From Mammaliicoccus sciuri (GTDB lineage: Bacteria > Bacillota > Bacilli > Staphylococcales > Staphylococcaceae): a DNA stretch of 64,000 bases. The notes under the pieces were generated by a model that saw only the letters and a program-made list of their open reading frames with translations, did not search any database and had not been told where the DNA came from. Where the stretch lies: assembly GCF_025561425.1 (NCBI RefSeq), contig NZ_CP094824.1:2480001-2544000 (forward strand), written 5' to 3'. Shown one piece after another: positions 53,993 through 63,254 of this stretch. The position numbers and the translations under genes are program-made. How positions within the stretch are numbered: the first letter of the stretch is position 1; each line of letters begins with the position of its first letter.

Positions 53993-54555
53993 CTAACCCG
54001 CTTTCCTGGGGTCAGTACCCGTAATAGCTCCGATTAGGCTCTCATTTGCTTTAACTGTCTTCACTTCTTTATCTTGAGTTGTAGAATCTAAATTCATAAT
54101 TCGTAATAACTCATATATATCTGTTTCATCTATTTCAGGCATTTTCCACCCTGCATCTAATAAGTGTTTATAGATGAGATCAATATATTCCGCTTGCTTC
54201 TCATAAGTGAAATCTTCATCAGTTAATGAGTCGTCATTTATAAACCCTTTCCCGCATCTTCATCAGAACCTGTTAATTGAAGCATGAGGAACTCTAAATA
54301 GTTATTACCGTCAATACCATCTAAAAACTCGTCCATTGTAAATTGATTACCATATAAATCTTTAACAATAAATTCTTCAGCTTGATCTAAATAATCTTCA
54401 ACTTTTTCAATATCTTCAGGTCTAGTACTTTGAGATAATGCTGAAATTCTTAAAGATAAACGCACACCTTTTTTAGCTTGACGACCTTTAATATTATTTC
54501 TGTGATAACGTTTTTGTTCTCCATTTTGATTAGTTAATGTAATTGATTTTGACAT
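53993..54555 (-). CDS. Tail assembly chaperone GT fusion (-1 frameshift)
   Basis: The 105-residue G frame contains G-GGA-AAG (plus-strand CTTTCCC, 54247-54253) six codons before its stop. A -1 slip there enters an open frame of 84 codons (GFINDDSLTDEDFTYEKQAE ... TGTDPRKAG) ending TAG at 53993. The total is about 187 residues. The same slippery heptamer makes gpGT in phage lambda. Position before the tape measure gene is canonical. Confidence 0.88.
54238..54555 (-). CDS. Tail assembly chaperone G
   Basis: 105 residues, mostly helical, acidic. KSITLTNQNGEQKRYHRNNI at the start and FTMDEFLDGIDGNNYLEFLM near the end are typical of gp13/gpG-like chaperones of staphylococcal siphoviruses. They coat the tape measure with major tail protein. 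Unframeshifted product; see the GT entry. Confidence 0.87.
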   Translation of the reverse strand: MSKSITLTNQNGEQKRYHRNNIKGRQAKKGVRLSLRISALSQSTRPEDIEKVEDYLDQAEEFIVKDLYGNQFTMDEFLDGIDGNNYLEFLMLQLTGSDEDAGKGL

Positions 54556-54630
54556 AATTTATTTACCTCTTTCGATTTATATTTTTTATTTATACGTATG
54601 AATAAAAAAGAGGGCAATAGCCCTCATTAA

Positions 54631-55326
54631 TTAAGCCTCTAAAACTGACCCTTCTTCACCTTCATTTGCTTGTCCTGCCGAATCTTCTGATTTACCATCA
54701 GATGGTTGTTCCTTAGAAACATTCCCATCAATAAGCCCAGGATAAACTTGACCAAATATAGATTGGAATACTGTGTCACGACCGTCTGTTTCTCCTGCTT
54801 CGTCATAAGTCATGATTACAGATTCTTTTTCTTCAAATCCGTCAATAAAGCGTTCCATAAATTGACCTTCGATTTCATCTTGACCAAATTCAACGCTGCC
54901 TTCTTTTGTTTGACCCTCTTTGTTTGGCTTAGTAAATACACCTTTAGCAAAGCCAAACCATTCTTTTGAACCATCTTCCATAGTTCTTGCGAAAGCAACT
55001 GCAACATAAACAATTTTCTTAGTTCCTGTAGCACCAAACACTTTAGTATTTGTTTTATGTTTCGTAAGTCCTAAAATCTTTTCTTGTACTGACATAGGTA
55101 ATTTGTGGAATGTTAAATTTAAAGTAGGTTCCCCTCCAGATTTAGCAACCTCTGCTGTTTTGTTAGAACCGTATCCTCTCGTTAACTCTTCGCCAATTTC
55201 AAATGACATTTCTTTTAAATAATCAATCATATCAATTGGACTTAATTTTACTTTAGCGTTTGATTCCTCTTCTAAAACTGCATACCATACTTCACTCAAT
55301 CCGGTATTTGCATTATATTTTCCCAT
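54631..55326 (-). CDS. Major tail protein
   Basis: 231 residues from the ATG behind AGGAGG; a longer frame begins 48 bases earlier without a site. Residues 1-190 form the phi13-type tail tube fold (LSEVWYAVLEEE, FEIGEELTRGYGSNKTAEV); the end is a Glu/Gly-rich linker, where related phages sometimes carry an Ig domain. Polymerises into the tube. Confidence 0.9.
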   Translation of the reverse strand: MGKYNANTGLSEVWYAVLEEESNAKVKLSPIDMIDYLKEMSFEIGEELTRGYGSNKTAEVAKSGGEPTLNLTFHKLPMSVQEKILGLTKHKTNTKVFGATGTKKIVYVAVAFARTMEDGSKEWFGFAKGVFTKPNKEGQTKEGSVEFGQDEIEGQFMERFIDGFEEKESVIMTYDEAGETDGRDTVFQSIFGQVYPGLIDGNVSKEQPSDGKSEDSAGQANEGEEGSVLEA

Positions 55327-55380
55327 TTGGATTCCTCCTAATTTTTTGTATAAAAATAGCCTTACGTTTATCACGTAAAG

Positions 55381-55788
55381 CTAAAGTATTTTTTCTAAAT
55401 GTTTTAAATCATCTGTGACATAAACAACACCTTCATATCGTCGCGCGTCTAAGAAGCGTTTAACTGTTTTGTCATATTGGTCAGAACCTCCAGGCGTTTG
55501 ACCAAACCCTAATTTCTCCATCGTTATTCTTATTTCTTCGGATATTTGTTTCGCTATAGGCTCACTCTCAGAACGTACGTCGATTTGATAATGGTATTCC
55601 ATAGCCATCGTTTTATTACTACCGTACTCTATTGGTACAGGTGGCATTAGAGGACTAATTAGAATATTTGGAACCCCTATATCAGATGATTCAGGGAGAT
55701 CATATGCTCTAATACGATTTGTACAATAGTATGCGATTGTCTCATTTTTTAATAGATGAGACTTTATTATTTTTATCATATCCATCAT
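55381..55788 (-). CDS. Tail terminator/completion protein (DUF3168-like)
   Basis: 135 residues between gp10-like and major tail genes. ITMEKLGFGQTPGGSDQYD and TKRFLDARRYEG-like motifs match the gp17/DUF3168-type minor tail proteins that cap the tube. Overlaps the gene upstream by four bases (ATGA). Confidence 0.75.
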   Translation of the reverse strand: MMDMIKIIKSHLLKNETIAYYCTNRIRAYDLPESSDIGVPNILISPLMPPVPIEYGSNKTMAMEYHYQIDVRSESEPIAKQISEEIRITMEKLGFGQTPGGSDQYDKTVKRFLDARRYEGVVYVTDDLKHLEKIL

Positions 55789-56183
55789 CTTAAACCACCC
55801 TCTAAATCATTTTTTACTATCTGTCTATAAGGTTCTTTAGTAATTCTCATTGTCCTTGCAATAGCACCTTTACCTCGTGGATTAGGATTTATGACGCTTC
55901 CCCATTCATTTATATGGATAATATTACGTCTATGTTGTAGTCCTTCCCAATACACTTTAATCATTCGAATATTTCCATGAATAAAATATGGATCTGTGAT
56001 AGAAACTTCTTCTATTGAAGCACCTGTATCTCTAAAGAGTTCGAATTCTAGTTTTAACACGCTCATAAAGTATTTAGCACCCTTTTTTAAAGCCTTATCT
56101 TGAAGACGGATTAATGTTTCGTCATCATAAGCTCTTTGTAATTTCTGTATAAGTGCTTTCATACCTTCAATTTCAACACTCAT
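55785..56183 (-). CDS. HK97 gp10-like tail-neck protein
   Basis: 132 residues, phage_tail_HK97_gp10 family: GMKALIQKLQRAYDDETLIR at the N-terminus and HINEWGSVINPNPRGKGAIA in the core. Joins the connector to the tail. Overlaps both neighbours by four bases, indicating coupling. Confidence 0.85.
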   Translation of the reverse strand: MSVEIEGMKALIQKLQRAYDDETLIRLQDKALKKGAKYFMSVLKLEFELFRDTGASIEEVSITDPYFIHGNIRMIKVYWEGLQHRRNIIHINEWGSVINPNPRGKGAIARTMRITKEPYRQIVKNDLEGGLR

Positions 56184-56533
56184 GACCTGTTCTCTCCAAT
56201 AATTTTTATATTACGATGATACTCAGTGTCATCTTCAACAGAAATAACATTAAAAAACTTACCTTTATATCTTGGCAAGTTTATTTCAAAATACATATCA
56301 TCTGTAATATCTTTCCCTATAGGGAGATAAGTTACCATTGTAATTTTGGCATTTCTGTTTGTCATGTCTAAATCTTTTTGTGAAGGTGGATAAACATTTG
56401 CGAAACACTGATAATATTTATCTGTTTTAGGAGATTCTCCAGGCATAAATCCATCATCAGGTTTTGCTTCATAGAAAGTAACAGGCGTCCTCATCTGTCC
56501 ACCTGTTACAAAACTTCTTTTATTTTGTTTCAT
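56180..56533 (-). CDS. Head-tail adaptor/stopper (SPP1 gp16-like)
   Basis: 117 residues, phage head-closure family: GQMRTPVTFYEAKPDDGFMP and YQCFANVYPPSQKDLDM. Seals the filled capsid. Overlaps the preceding and following frames by a few bases. Confidence 0.85.
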   Translation of the reverse strand: MKQNKRSFVTGGQMRTPVTFYEAKPDDGFMPGESPKTDKYYQCFANVYPPSQKDLDMTNRNAKITMVTYLPIGKDITDDMYFEINLPRYKGKFFNVISVEDDTEYHRNIKIIGENRS

Positions 56534-56804
56534 CTTCGACCACTTCCATATTCATCAGTTGAAATTGTATAATATTCGACAAAAAGTTATTGTGAAATGC
56601 TTCAAGCATATCATTTAGTACGTATCGTGTGCGTTCATAAACAAGTTCACGACCTATTGCACTATCCTTCATAGAAAACTCTCCGCATTTCGCTTTAATA
56701 TCTTCATATGAATATTCTAAATCGCTTTTTATACGCTCATCTTCCATATCGTAAAATATACGATTACGTGCTTTAAATTCCTGAACATGTGCTTGATCTA
56801 CCAT
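56520..56804 (-). CDS. Head-tail connector (gp6-like)
   Basis: 94 helical residues of the phage_connect/gp6 family (IKAKCGEFSMKDSAIGREL, RTRYVLNDMLEAFHNNF). Forms a ring under the portal. Confidence 0.83.
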   Translation of the reverse strand: MVDQAHVQEFKARNRIFYDMEDERIKSDLEYSYEDIKAKCGEFSMKDSAIGRELVYERTRYVLNDMLEAFHNNFLSNIIQFQLMNMEVVEDETK

Positions 56805-56809
56805 TTATA

Positions 56810-56974
56810 TCACTTCTTTTCTTGAATACGCTCTAAGAATGGCCCATCATGTTCTTTCAATTTAGCATTCACTTCTTCACTGCGTTTTACAGTCATTTCT
56901 ACTTTTTCACCAGGATTAAGAACTTTGTTCAGTTCTTTATCTTTATACTTTTTTAAGACTTTAAATTTAGCCAT
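56810..56974 (-). CDS. 54-residue phage head protein
   Basis: A small, highly charged frame between capsid and connector genes, starting MAKFKVLKKYKDKELN behind GGAGGG and ending RIQEKK. Its middle (NPGEKVEMTVKRSEEVNAKL) resembles the small Rho-N/HeH-like proteins often encoded at this point in staphylococcal phages. Too short for usual ORF cut-offs; spacing and ribosome site support it. Confidence 0.75.
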   Translation of the reverse strand: MAKFKVLKKYKDKELNKVLNPGEKVEMTVKRSEEVNAKLKEHDGPFLERIQEKK

Positions 56975-56994
56975 GTTTTAAGCCCTCCTCATTT

Positions 56995-58209
56995 TTATCC
57001 TTCTGGTAATTCTGATTCGCTATCTTTCGGAGCCCCATGAGATGAAAAGTCTACATCATAAACAAATGATGTTTTATTATCATCTGGTTCAGCATATAAG
57101 AATTGTTTTGCAGTAAATAAATCCATATCTTCTAAAGCAAGTGTTTGATCAAACTCACGTACAATCACATCACTGCCTGCATAGAAATGATAACGAGATT
57201 TATCATATGCAACTGCTTTACCTTTTGGAACGAATTCACTTTGTGCAAACGTCACATTAAACGGAATTGGACTTACAAAAGCCCCATTGTGTACTTGCAT
57301 AAAGGCAACACCTGTATAAATGTAATCAACTGGATTTAGGGCAATTACAACATTATTTAAAACATTGGCACCTTTTGTACGTTTAACATCACCATCTTTA
57401 TCATAATATTCTTTAATTGATAAATTACTAATGATTTTGCCGATTTCTTTAATAGAAATATCAGGTGTTTCTAAAGTTAAAGTACCAGCGCTTTGCTTAT
57501 CTGATACTGCACCATTTTTACGATTGATTTCCTTCAATAAGCCAACTGGTTGGTCTTTAGCTTTACCTTCACCTTGAATTGCAGTTTTTTCAATTGCTAC
57601 TGCAAAAGCTTCTTTGATTTGTGCACGTACAAAGCGGTCTACCCATTGCACGCCCGCATCTTTTAAATCTTTAGGTACTACTACGAAAGCAGTCGCTTTA
57701 CCTAGAGAAATGTCTTGTTCATAGAATGAAGCCTCTAATTGACCACGAATTTCTCCAAATATTTTACCCCAAACAACCTGTCCTTCAGTAATTGAACGAA
57801 TAACACGTGTTTTTAAACCTGTACGTTCAATATTGATATGTTTTAATAACGGATGGTCTGTTTCAATATCTTCAAAAATACGGTCTACTACTGTCTCAGG
57901 TAATAACTCTCCATCTTTCCAATTCGTATCTGTATTAACATGACCCTCAGACACTAATGCGTTATAGAATTTCTTTTCCTCATTTGTTAAGCGATTTACT
58001 TTACGAGCGTTCAATACTGCATTATCTCCTGTTTCATTCTTAATATCTTTTCGAATAGCATTAGCTAATTCCTCGCTATATGCATTCATATATTCAGTAT
58101 ATTTTGCTTTAACTTCTTCGTCTGTTGCTTCTGGATTCATATTTGAAAATTCTTGTAATAGCTTTTGAGAATTCTCGAACCCTTGTTTATTTTCAAAATT
58201 AATTGGCAT
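56995..58209 (-). CDS. Major capsid protein (HK97 fold)
   Basis: 404 residues. The first ~110 form a helical scaffold (delta) region; the capsid core follows (GQVVWGKIFGEIRGQLEASF, KTAIQGEGKAKDQPVGLL, FVPKGKAVAYDKSRYHF). Expected to be cleaved by the adjacent ClpP-like protease during maturation. Phage_capsid family, normal length. Confidence 0.92.
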   Translation of the reverse strand: MPINFENKQGFENSQKLLQEFSNMNPEATDEEVKAKYTEYMNAYSEELANAIRKDIKNETGDNAVLNARKVNRLTNEEKKFYNALVSEGHVNTDTNWKDGELLPETVVDRIFEDIETDHPLLKHINIERTGLKTRVIRSITEGQVVWGKIFGEIRGQLEASFYEQDISLGKATAFVVVPKDLKDAGVQWVDRFVRAQIKEAFAVAIEKTAIQGEGKAKDQPVGLLKEINRKNGAVSDKQSAGTLTLETPDISIKEIGKIISNLSIKEYYDKDGDVKRTKGANVLNNVVIALNPVDYIYTGVAFMQVHNGAFVSPIPFNVTFAQSEFVPKGKAVAYDKSRYHFYAGSDVIVREFDQTLALEDMDLFTAKQFLYAEPDDNKTSFVYDVDFSSHGAPKDSESELPEG

Positions 58210-58213
58210 AATT

Positions 58214-59011
58214 TTATTCTCCTTTATTTGTATTCATATTAAATAGTCTTACGAAACTATTTTGAGGTGTTCCTGTTTTGTCAGGATCCTTGCTTTCCTT
58301 TGTACCTTGACCACTATTAACTTTTTTAACTTCTTGTAATATTTCTTCAAGTTTATCCATTACATCTTCTACAGTGATTTCTCCACCTTGTTCTTTAGGG
58401 TCTTTCGTCTGTTGTGTTGGGTCTTCATTCCGATACTTACTCATAAATTTGTCACCTCCTAACATTGCTGTTGTTGCAGCAGCTGCCACTTTGGTACTAT
58501 TCGTAACATTGTCAACTAGACCTAAATTCTTTGCTTCTTTAGCTGTAAACCATGTTTCTTCATCCATATATTGTTTAAGAAGCGCATGATCTATATCTTG
58601 GTTTTTAGCAACATAACTATTGAAAACAACTGAGTTTATCTTTTCTAATGAGTTAGCTTGTTTTTTAAATTCGTTTGAATCTCCTGTTACATTTGTCCAT
58701 GCGTTATGAATCATCAATACAGCATTGTTAGGCATATTTATAGTATCTCCAGCCATTGCAATCACTGATGCAATACTTGCAGCTATACCATCAATATTCA
58801 CAGTAATATGTGCTTTGTGACGTTTGAGCATATTGTAAATCGCTACTCCACTGAACACATCTCCACCATTTGAATTTATATTTACAATGATTTCTTCTTC
58901 ATTGCTCATTTCTTTCAATTGGTCATTAATTGTTTGAGGACTAATCGTCATACCTTCTACCGTCACATTGTCGATAAAACCGTAAATATCAATCTGATTG
59001 TTCTTGCTCAT
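58214..59011 (-). CDS. ClpP-like prohead protease
   Basis: 265 residues from the ATG behind AAAGGAGGTGATAAGG. Catalytic Ser in DGIAASIASVIAMAG and His in VLMIHNAW, with the Asp farther on (DEETWFTAKEA nearby). A low-complexity, charged tail follows residue 185. Processes capsid and scaffold. The start lies inside the portal gene, overlapping by 23 bases. Confidence 0.9.
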   Translation of the reverse strand: MSKNNQIDIYGFIDNVTVEGMTISPQTINDQLKEMSNEEEIIVNINSNGGDVFSGVAIYNMLKRHKAHITVNIDGIAASIASVIAMAGDTINMPNNAVLMIHNAWTNVTGDSNEFKKQANSLEKINSVVFNSYVAKNQDIDHALLKQYMDEETWFTAKEAKNLGLVDNVTNSTKVAAAATTAMLGGDKFMSKYRNEDPTQQTKDPKEQGGEITVEDVMDKLEEILQEVKKVNSGQGTKESKDPDKTGTPQNSFVRLFNMNTNKGE

Positions 59012-60167
59012 CCTTATCACCTCCTTTAATATCTGGCTCTTCTTCAACAGTTTGATAATTCTTAGTGATTACAAATTTCTGCATTTCTTCACTACCTATA
59101 GGCTCATAACCTGTAAGTTCACGAATCTCATCTCTATTAAAAGAACCACTAGCAATGAGTTTGTCTACAGCTTCACTCACTTCTAATGGTCCTTTTTGAT
59201 CTATTGAAATTGCTTTGATTCGCTTACCTTCTTTATAACCTCGTTCGCTATATATTTTTGCATTTAACTCATCAGTGATTTTTTCGATAATAGGCTTAAC
59301 ACAGAATTTCATATAGTTATTTGTCATAGCTTCTATATCTGCAGTCTCACCGTTAATTAAGCCAACAGGTATCCCTAAATTACGTGCAACATAACTTAAT
59401 AGCTGATTGGGTGCTTTAGCTAAATCATCTAACTGTGATGAACCTTTACTGTTATTGTTGCCAGATGTATGTTCTTCATATTTATAACCTTTTTGAACAG
59501 GCACAATCGCAATATCATTTGTTTCAAAAGCTTTATAGGCTTTATTTATAAATTTTTGCATTTCTTCATTTTTTGCCTCTTTTATTGGCACATTGGCATC
59601 CATACTAAGTGAGGCACGAATTTGGTTATTCATTAAATTAGATTTAATCATACGCCCAAATATATCTCCATAATCATTAAACAATCCAAATAGCATTTCT
59701 GTTATGGCTTCATTATTATATTCAAGGTAAATGACGTCACTCATTTTAAAATTACGTTCAAATTCAAATTCACCTTTAATAACGTGCGTAAATATATCAT
59801 CGTACAGTGCATATTCTTCTCGTGTGAAATCATCAGCTATGATTAAATCTTTTGAATCCGTAACTATAATTAATACCTCATTATCATAAATCAATTTACG
59901 AATAACCTTTTGCCAAAATGTCGCAGCACTTTCATCAGTATTTGGTCGAACATTCAATTTATAATGTGTTGTTGAATTCAAATTTTTCCTTCCGTTTTCA
60001 ATCACTTCAAATTTCGTTTGGCTTATTGTTCGAGCGATATGGTTAATACAGGTATCTAATGCCCAACGTTTAATATAAGCTTTATGTGAAGTTTCTCTTA
60101 ATAACTCAAAGTCATAACTAAACTCAATTGCTTCATTCCTGCCAAGTATTTTGTCGAATATACTCAA
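58989..60167 (-). CDS. Portal protein (HK97 family)
   Basis: 392 residues, Phage_portal type: KRWALDTCINHIARTISQTK, then LDDLAKAPNQLLSYVARNLG and GIPVGLINGE. Forms the dodecameric channel for DNA packaging. Lies 15 bases after TerL. Confidence 0.92.
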   Translation of the reverse strand: MSIFDKILGRNEAIEFSYDFELLRETSHKAYIKRWALDTCINHIARTISQTKFEVIENGRKNLNSTTHYKLNVRPNTDESAATFWQKVIRKLIYDNEVLIIVTDSKDLIIADDFTREEYALYDDIFTHVIKGEFEFERNFKMSDVIYLEYNNEAITEMLFGLFNDYGDIFGRMIKSNLMNNQIRASLSMDANVPIKEAKNEEMQKFINKAYKAFETNDIAIVPVQKGYKYEEHTSGNNNSKGSSQLDDLAKAPNQLLSYVARNLGIPVGLINGETADIEAMTNNYMKFCVKPIIEKITDELNAKIYSERGYKEGKRIKAISIDQKGPLEVSEAVDKLIASGSFNRDEIRELTGYEPIGSEEMQKFVITKNYQTVEEEPDIKGGDKDEQEQSD

Positions 60168-60182
60168 TTTTCCACCTCCTAA

Positions 60183-61835
60183 CTAAAAGTCGATATCAGC
60201 CATAATAAAACTTTGATCATAATCTAATATTTCGTCTGCACGATATAAGGCATGCAGCATTGCATGAAATCCATCTGTCTTACGATACACTTGGTCTTTC
60301 TTAATATATTCTTTTGAACCATCAGGTTTCATAGTTACCGCTACATTATTTGTAAACCACCTCATTAAAGGGTTTTCACCAAATACAATTTGCTTTTTAG
60401 CAAACATCGTATCAATACGAGGTGCTAACAATCCGTGTATAGCTTTAGGATTCTTTAAGATTTCTAATTCTATACCAGCGTTTTCAAAAGCACGTCTCAC
60501 AATATCTGTTCTGAAATTATCTGCAATAACTTTTGTAATATTGTATTTTTCACCCATTTCTAAGAACCAATTAACGATATATTCAATCTCTATTACTTCA
60601 GTATCAACTATCGTTAATAACCCATCTTCCGCCCATTGTTCAATCGGCGGGTCCAATTTGGTTTCATCGAGAAATCCCTTCCTAATGAAAGAGTGAGTTT
60701 TCCAAATATAGTCATCACCATCTCTAAATAAAAGTCCTACACTTGCAAAGTCTTTGACGTAAGCATAATCTAAACCACCTATACACGCTTTACCTTCTAA
60801 GTTAGGCATTTCTCTTGCAGTTGCTTGTACTTCTTCATAAGGTGCTACAATACTTGACGGGTCTTGTTCTGGCAAGTTCATACGTTTAGTAACAAATTCA
60901 GGACGATTAGATCTGTTGAATGGTAAGTCTAAATATTCTTCTCGAATCGTACTCAACAATATTTTTGCATAATCTGATAAAGGCTTATGTAACATGGGAT
61001 TTGCTTTTTCCCACATTGTTTCATCATCTATTTCTTTAACATCATCCAACTTGCAATAAAAAGGAAACATACGGCTATTTTTGACTTCTCCAGCTAAGAC
61101 ACTTTTTATCTTATCCTTCATCGAGTCCATATAACCTTCTCTCAAATGTCCATCTGTACTGATATAGAATGTACGTCTGTTTGGTTTCTTTCCTAATCCC
61201 CCACGTTTTACATTCACCATTTCCGGTCCATAAAAATAATGGATCTCATCAAAAATAACACACCCCTCACGTCCACCATCTTTGGTTTTCGTATTGGATG
61301 TGTTAAATTTTAATTTTGCATATGTTTCTCTATTCATTATTTCAGTCTTACTAGTAAGAAAAGGCGCATTCGGTGTTTTACCTGTTTTATTTCGTTTACT
61401 TTGATTAATCGTTTTAAATACTTCATTGAAAGATGTTTGCGCTTGTTCTTCACTATTTGCAACGATTGAAATGTCATACTCTTTTACACCATGCAAAGGT
61501 GTTAATAGAAAATCACTTAAAGCACTTATGAGACCGTTTTTCCCTCCGCCTCGTCCCATAAATATGGCAATCTCAGTAAAGAACGCTTGATTAATCTCTT
61601 TATCCATTAAAAATACGAAAGCAATGATAAATCTCTGAAAAGGTTCTGTCGGAAAATACCACTTTTCAATATACTTAACACAACTTTCGATAGTCTCTTC
61701 ATCAAAGTACACATCATCTCTCGTTAAAATATTATTTTCTAGGTAATGAATTAGATCAATACGTTCCTTATTCAATAAGATTTTGCCATTGCGCCATAAA
61801 TCAATATATTCTGTTACATACTTTTGCTTAATCAT
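60183..61835 (-). CDS. Terminase large subunit
   Basis: 550 residues. Walker A-like MGRGGGKNGLISAL near residue 92, Walker B CVIFDEIHYF near 190 and C-motif-like ISTDGHLREG; the nuclease half has GGLDYAYVKDFASVG and VIADNFRTDIV. Phage terminase_1 of the HK97/cos type. Pumps DNA and cuts it at cos. Confidence 0.93.
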   Translation of the reverse strand: MIKQKYVTEYIDLWRNGKILLNKERIDLIHYLENNILTRDDVYFDEETIESCVKYIEKWYFPTEPFQRFIIAFVFLMDKEINQAFFTEIAIFMGRGGGKNGLISALSDFLLTPLHGVKEYDISIVANSEEQAQTSFNEVFKTINQSKRNKTGKTPNAPFLTSKTEIMNRETYAKLKFNTSNTKTKDGGREGCVIFDEIHYFYGPEMVNVKRGGLGKKPNRRTFYISTDGHLREGYMDSMKDKIKSVLAGEVKNSRMFPFYCKLDDVKEIDDETMWEKANPMLHKPLSDYAKILLSTIREEYLDLPFNRSNRPEFVTKRMNLPEQDPSSIVAPYEEVQATAREMPNLEGKACIGGLDYAYVKDFASVGLLFRDGDDYIWKTHSFIRKGFLDETKLDPPIEQWAEDGLLTIVDTEVIEIEYIVNWFLEMGEKYNITKVIADNFRTDIVRRAFENAGIELEILKNPKAIHGLLAPRIDTMFAKKQIVFGENPLMRWFTNNVAVTMKPDGSKEYIKKDQVYRKTDGFHAMLHALYRADEILDYDQSFIMADIDF

Positions 61836-61854
61836 TGTTCATCATCTGCATTCA

Positions 61855-62154
61855 TCAATACGCGTCGGAGGGTTCATCTGAGTGAGCTTCAATTTTTCCA
61901 AATCCAAATGATTTTTCTATAGCAAGTAGTGAAGCATTAATTTTATTTTTTTCTGCTACTGCAGGATTAGGTTTCAGAAATGATTGTGATGCATTTTTAG
62001 TTTCAACCATAGTGCCATGCGTTTTTATATCCTTGTCAAGTTTATAGAATATGTTCAACAAATTCATGTATCGTTCAACTTTTTCTATTTGGACTGGATT
62101 ATCTTGTTCAATTTTTTCTAGCAAATATTTTTTTATTTTAGTTTGGTTCCTCAT
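61855..62154 (-). CDS. Terminase small subunit (P27 family)
   Basis: 99 residues; the Terminase_4/P27 pattern is seen in VERYMNLLNIFYKLDKDIKT followed by NPAVAEKNKINASLLAIEKS. Recognises the packaging site. Gap of 20 bases to TerL. Confidence 0.88.
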   Translation of the reverse strand: MRNQTKIKKYLLEKIEQDNPVQIEKVERYMNLLNIFYKLDKDIKTHGTMVETKNASQSFLKPNPAVAEKNKINASLLAIEKSFGFGKIEAHSDEPSDAY

Positions 62155-62194
62155 TTATATCCCCCTAACATATAATTTTTATAAAAATCTTGCG

Positions 62195-62262
62195 ATCTGT
62201 AAACCTCATCGCCGTTTACCTGGAGTGGACAAAATAACCGTTTTGTTTTTATGGGGGGTACA
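62195..62262. other. Candidate cos (packaging) site
   Basis: Between the HNH and TerS genes is a GC-richer non-coding patch with the dyad GTAAAC..GTTTAC (62199-62219), AACCGTTTTG, and a GGGGGG run (62252-62257). P27-type TerS with an adjacent HNH gene marks cos phages, and cos normally lies exactly here. The cut position cannot be given from sequence alone. Confidence 0.45.
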
Positions 62263-62296
62263 TTATTTTTGATGTATTTTTCTTGTGTACATCTAC

Positions 62297-63028
62297 TCAA
62301 TCCCAACGTTCATCTCCCCATTTATCAGGTTTCCGTATATAGCCTTGGTATCTATTATGTTTCTTATTATGGCAAGAGATACAAAGTGTAACGAGATTGT
62401 CTAAATCATGTGCAAGTTCTGGATGTGTTTCAAGTTCTAATATATGGTCGACATCAAGTGATTTATGTTTTTCGGGATTAATAGTTGTTACCTTTCCTTG
62501 TTTCTTACATTCTTGGCATTCATAGTTATCACGTCGAAGAACAATCTCTCTTGTCTCACGCCATGCTCTCGACTTATAGAATCTCATAGCTTCTTTACTC
62601 ACAACTCTATCACTTGCTGGACCTTTGTTATGTTTGATATACCATTCTCTTATAACTTGTTCGATGTGTTCTTTATCTTCTCTGTTTGATTCAGCTAATC
62701 GTTTCAAGCATGTACTTATATCTGTTCCAATCTTTACATGTTCTGCTTGTATCTCTAATAGCTTAACTCTATTCAATATAGTATTAGATAAGAACGTTGT
62801 AATGATATACATGGTGCCTTCATTATTCCACTTGGCATAATCCATCATACTGTTACGCATCGTTAATAGAAGATCATGTGCATTGTCGTTATACACTTGA
62901 TAGTCGCTACAAGTAATAGCTGCAGTCAATGCATCATAGTCATACACAATATCGGATTGAGTTAATCGCTCATTCACATATGTTGTCTTACCACTCATTG
63001 GTGGTCCATATACAATTACTAACTTCAT
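62297..63028 (-). CDS. P-loop kinase-like / HNH endonuclease fusion
   Basis: 243 residues. Residues 1-150 form a small P-loop NTPase: VIYGPPMSGKTTYVNERL is Walker A, and the rest has the look of a nucleoside or polynucleotide kinase (KLLEIQAEHVKIGTDISTC). Residues 160-243 are an HNH nuclease: YECQECKKQ, LDVDHILELETHP, and CISCHNKKHNRY with paired cysteines for structural zinc. HNH proteins help the terminase cut cos in staphylococcal phages; the kinase part is an unusual addition. Confidence 0.85.
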   Translation of the reverse strand: MKLVIVYGPPMSGKTTYVNERLTQSDIVYDYDALTAAITCSDYQVYNDNAHDLLLTMRNSMMDYAKWNNEGTMYIITTFLSNTILNRVKLLEIQAEHVKIGTDISTCLKRLAESNREDKEHIEQVIREWYIKHNKGPASDRVVSKEAMRFYKSRAWRETREIVLRRDNYECQECKKQGKVTTINPEKHKSLDVDHILELETHPELAHDLDNLVTLCISCHNKKHNRYQGYIRKPDKWGDERWD

Positions 63029-63254
63029 AAGCTACTCCTTTATATAAATTAAAAGGACCATACTCTATTGAGTACAGTCCACGGAACAACTACTAATGTA
63101 TCTTCGCTACAAGTCGCTTACAGGTAATCGAATGATTATAGAAATGAAATTAGTTGTCTATCGTAAAGGATGTGATTAATTGTTATCTATAATCTTTCTA
63201 CACTATCATAATAACACCTTGACACACCTCAAAAGTCTCATAATACTCTCATCC

